Below are positions 5,493 through 6,377 of a DNA stretch of 6,377 nt, piece after piece. The translations under genes and the position numbers were made by a program. The notes beneath the pieces are model-generated. The model searched no databases and was not told the DNA's origin. It was given only the letters and a program-made list of their open reading frames with translations. The first letter of the stretch is position 1. Each line of letters opens with the position of its first letter. The stretch is from Leptolinea sp. UBA1437. GTDB taxonomy: Bacteria; Chloroflexota; Anaerolineae; Anaerolineales; Anaerolineaceae. The stretch is from positions 39,811 to 46,187 of the forward strand of contig DCTP01000130.1 in the NCBI GenBank assembly GCA_002329625.1. The letters run 5' to 3'.

Positions 5493-5935
5493 ATGAAATA
5501 TCTAAAGAAGAAACTTCCAATGACAAAAGATGTCAAGATAAGGATCACCATCGAAATCGAAAATATCCAAAAGATAACAGCCGAATTTGTGATTCAATCA
5601 GATTCCTTTGGTAACGGATGATGGAAATTCTAAAACAAATGGGGGAGATGGCGGGCGAGGCGGTTTTAGATTCAGATACGGAAGGAAGGAGCCAAGGGAC
5701 TCGAAATTGTTGGGCGAGAGACGCGAGTTATAACGTGGAATGCGGAGAAGTAAAGGTCACGCAGCGGGTATATAAACGAAAAGGTGGAAACCGGTAGTCT
5801 GGTTTATTCAGGTTGGAGAAATACCAGCGACAGAATGAGAAAATGATGGAGTGAAATTGTGTGATAGCGACGCAATCAACCTGTCTGCAGTCAGCGGAAA
5901 TTAACGATTATCTGAACAAGAAAACAAAAACTTTT
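5493..5935 (+). pseudogene. Decayed transposase-like gene, N-terminal part only
   Basis: Three collinear pieces of one apparent protein. 5493-5621 reads MKYLKKKLPMTKDVKIRITI and ends SDSFGNG before a TGA. A one-base frameshift then connects it smoothly to MMEILKQMGEMAGEAVLDSD (from 5618), ending in WARDASYNVECGEVKVTQRV and YKRKGG before TAG at 5795-5797. The same frame goes on as RLEKYQRQNEKMME, TGA at 5852-5854, then NCVIATQSTCLQSAEINDYL, fading at about 5935. The GEVKVTQRVYKRKG stretch and the layout resemble the N-terminal region of UPF0236/ISLre2- or ISKra4-type transposases, but this is pattern memory only. The catalytic part is absent, no RBS is visible and no terminal inverted repeats were found. 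It is more GC- and purine-rich than its neighbours and runs opposite to the restriction genes it separates. Confidence 0.45.
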
Positions 5936-5957
5936 AAATACTCCTCCCTTTCACCAC

Positions 5958-6188
5958 CTAAATGCCGGAAAAGCTTTCATTCCTTATTTCAACCTTTTCA
6001 GGAAGATAATTCATTCGGAACTTCTTTCTTAAATCATCTCCATAGAAATTTGAGACAGATACGGGTTTGTTTCCGAAAATGAGTTATGCTGTTCTTGATT
6101 TTTCTGGTTTTAATAATTGCTTCCCTAGGAGAAGATTTGAATCCCCTTGATAGAAAGTTCCCAAATTTGATTGGTATCGTGTTTCCAT
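5958..6188 (-). pseudogene. Remnant of an amino-DNA methyltransferase (N4-C/N6-A type), stopped before motif IV
   Basis: ATG at 6186-6188, with GAAGGA 11 nt upstream (6205-6200), opens METRYQSNLGTFYQGDSNLL, continuing LGKQLLKPEKSRTA and then TAA at 6084-6086. This matches the N-terminus of N4-cytosine/N6-adenine methyltransferases, in which a GT.Y.GDSLELL strand-turn-helix leads to '..vqLIFTSPPF'. After the TAA the frame reads LIF, as expected just before catalytic motif IV, but SPP(Y/F) does not follow; instead comes GNKPVSVSNFYGDDLRKKFR to TAG at 5958-5960, which I cannot place. A Gln codon CAA changed to TAA, plus a large internal deletion, would explain it. Intact enzymes of this type have several hundred residues. 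The remnant lies 52 nt after the HTH gene, same strand, and upstream of the nuclease, so it is probably the cognate modification gene. Confidence 0.55.
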
Positions 6189-6233
6189 TAATAAATAAGT
6201 CCTTCAGATTAATAATGTATTTCGATAAAGTCA

Positions 6234-6248
6234 AAGACTATTAGTCTT
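6234..6248. repeat. 15-bp near-perfect palindrome at the HTH gene stop codon
   Basis: AAGACTA (6234-6240) and TAGTCTT (6242-6248) are perfect 7-bp arms around one T. It overlaps the TAA of the HTH gene. It has no U-tract, so it is not a terminator; it could be a protein-binding dyad or chance. Confidence 0.3.
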
Positions 6249-6377
6249 GTTTTAACTCCTGTTGTTCTATCCAAAGTTTAATTGTCTCTGACCCGAATCT
6301 CCAATGTTTACCCACCTTAAAACCCGGTAATATTTTTTCTTGAGCAAGCTTATAGATAGTTGATTGCGGAATACGTA
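6241..6377 (-). CDS. Excisionase-like helix-turn-helix protein (HTH_17), C-terminal part; 5' end outside window
   Basis: The frame is open from the window edge to TAA at 6241-6243 and gives 44 codons: RIPQSTIYKLAQEKILPGFK then VGKHWRFGSETIKLWIEQQE and LKQD. This is the MerR-like winged-helix 'excisionase family' pattern (HTH_17): I-P-x-S-T-I-Y-x-L at the recognition helix, P-G-x-K-V-G-x-x-W-R-F wing, then a closing helix with W-I. Only the first 15-25 residues should be missing. In phages and integrative elements such proteins direct excision; a small HTH of this type directly upstream of a methyltransferase is also compatible with a controller or accessory DNA-binding role in a restriction-modification operon. 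It reads into the methyltransferase remnant after 52 nt, so the two were probably co-transcribed. Confidence 0.8.
   Translation of the reverse strand, partial: RIPQSTIYKLAQEKILPGFKVGKHWRFGSETIKLWIEQQELKQD

Noticed and set aside
5861..6082. 73-codon plus-strand frame with GTG start as an independent gene
   Set aside because: Its first ~20 residues continue the transposase-like frame after a stop, and the rest is antisense to the methyltransferase remnant with low-complexity composition. No RBS.
6034..6234. 66-codon minus-strand frame with TTG start
   Set aside because: It begins right after a stop without an RBS and is Lys/Ile-rich with no family pattern. The neighbouring frame with ATG at 6188, an RBS and methyltransferase-like sequence explains the region better.
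1..6377. CRISPR array, tRNA or rRNA gene
   Set aside because: No regularly spaced repeats and no cloverleaf or rRNA-like stretches were seen on either strand by eye.

Overview
The window suggests a low-to-mid GC Bacillota (Firmicutes)-like chromosome. Shine-Dalgarno sites are purine-rich, promoters follow the sigma-A consensus, several genes overlap by ATGA, and an AbrB-type protein sits in an ABC-exporter operon. This placement is inference from style, not a phylogenetic result.

Left part (1-2012), carbohydrate metabolism: the C-terminal ~410 residues of a GH2 beta-galactosidase (+) converge on an intact SGNH/GDSL-type esterase (-). The 144 bp between them hold a long perfect-armed hairpin, a weak terminator candidate and an orphan Shine-Dalgarno site.

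Middle (2013-4336): a 352 bp intergenic region carries a near-consensus promoter (TTGACA, 17 nt, TATACT with extended -10) and two palindromes. It drives a compact three-gene operon: AbrB/MazE-type DNA-binding protein, ABC ATPase and six-helix ABC-2 permease. The genes overlap by ATGA and are followed by an intrinsic terminator.

Right part (4337-6377), what looks like a decayed restriction-modification locus, mostly on the minus strand. In transcription order it holds the end of an excisionase-like HTH_17 protein (cut by the window edge); a remnant of an amino-DNA methyltransferase, stopped by TAA just before catalytic motif IV; a decayed transposase-like reading frame in the opposite orientation; and a restriction endonuclease gene. 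The endonuclease gene has its own promoter and ribosome binding site. Its conceptual product is HARE-HTH + Mrr-type PD-(D/E)XK nuclease + RAMA, but an in-frame TGA at codon 60 cuts it inside the HARE domain. A naive ORF call would annotate only a 269-residue 'Mrr' protein with no ribosome binding site and would miss the HARE domain, the methyltransferase remnant and the HTH gene. Loss of the methyltransferase together with a broken nuclease is what one expects when a restriction system dies without killing its host. Alternatives are leaky UGA readthrough or a sequencing error at one base.
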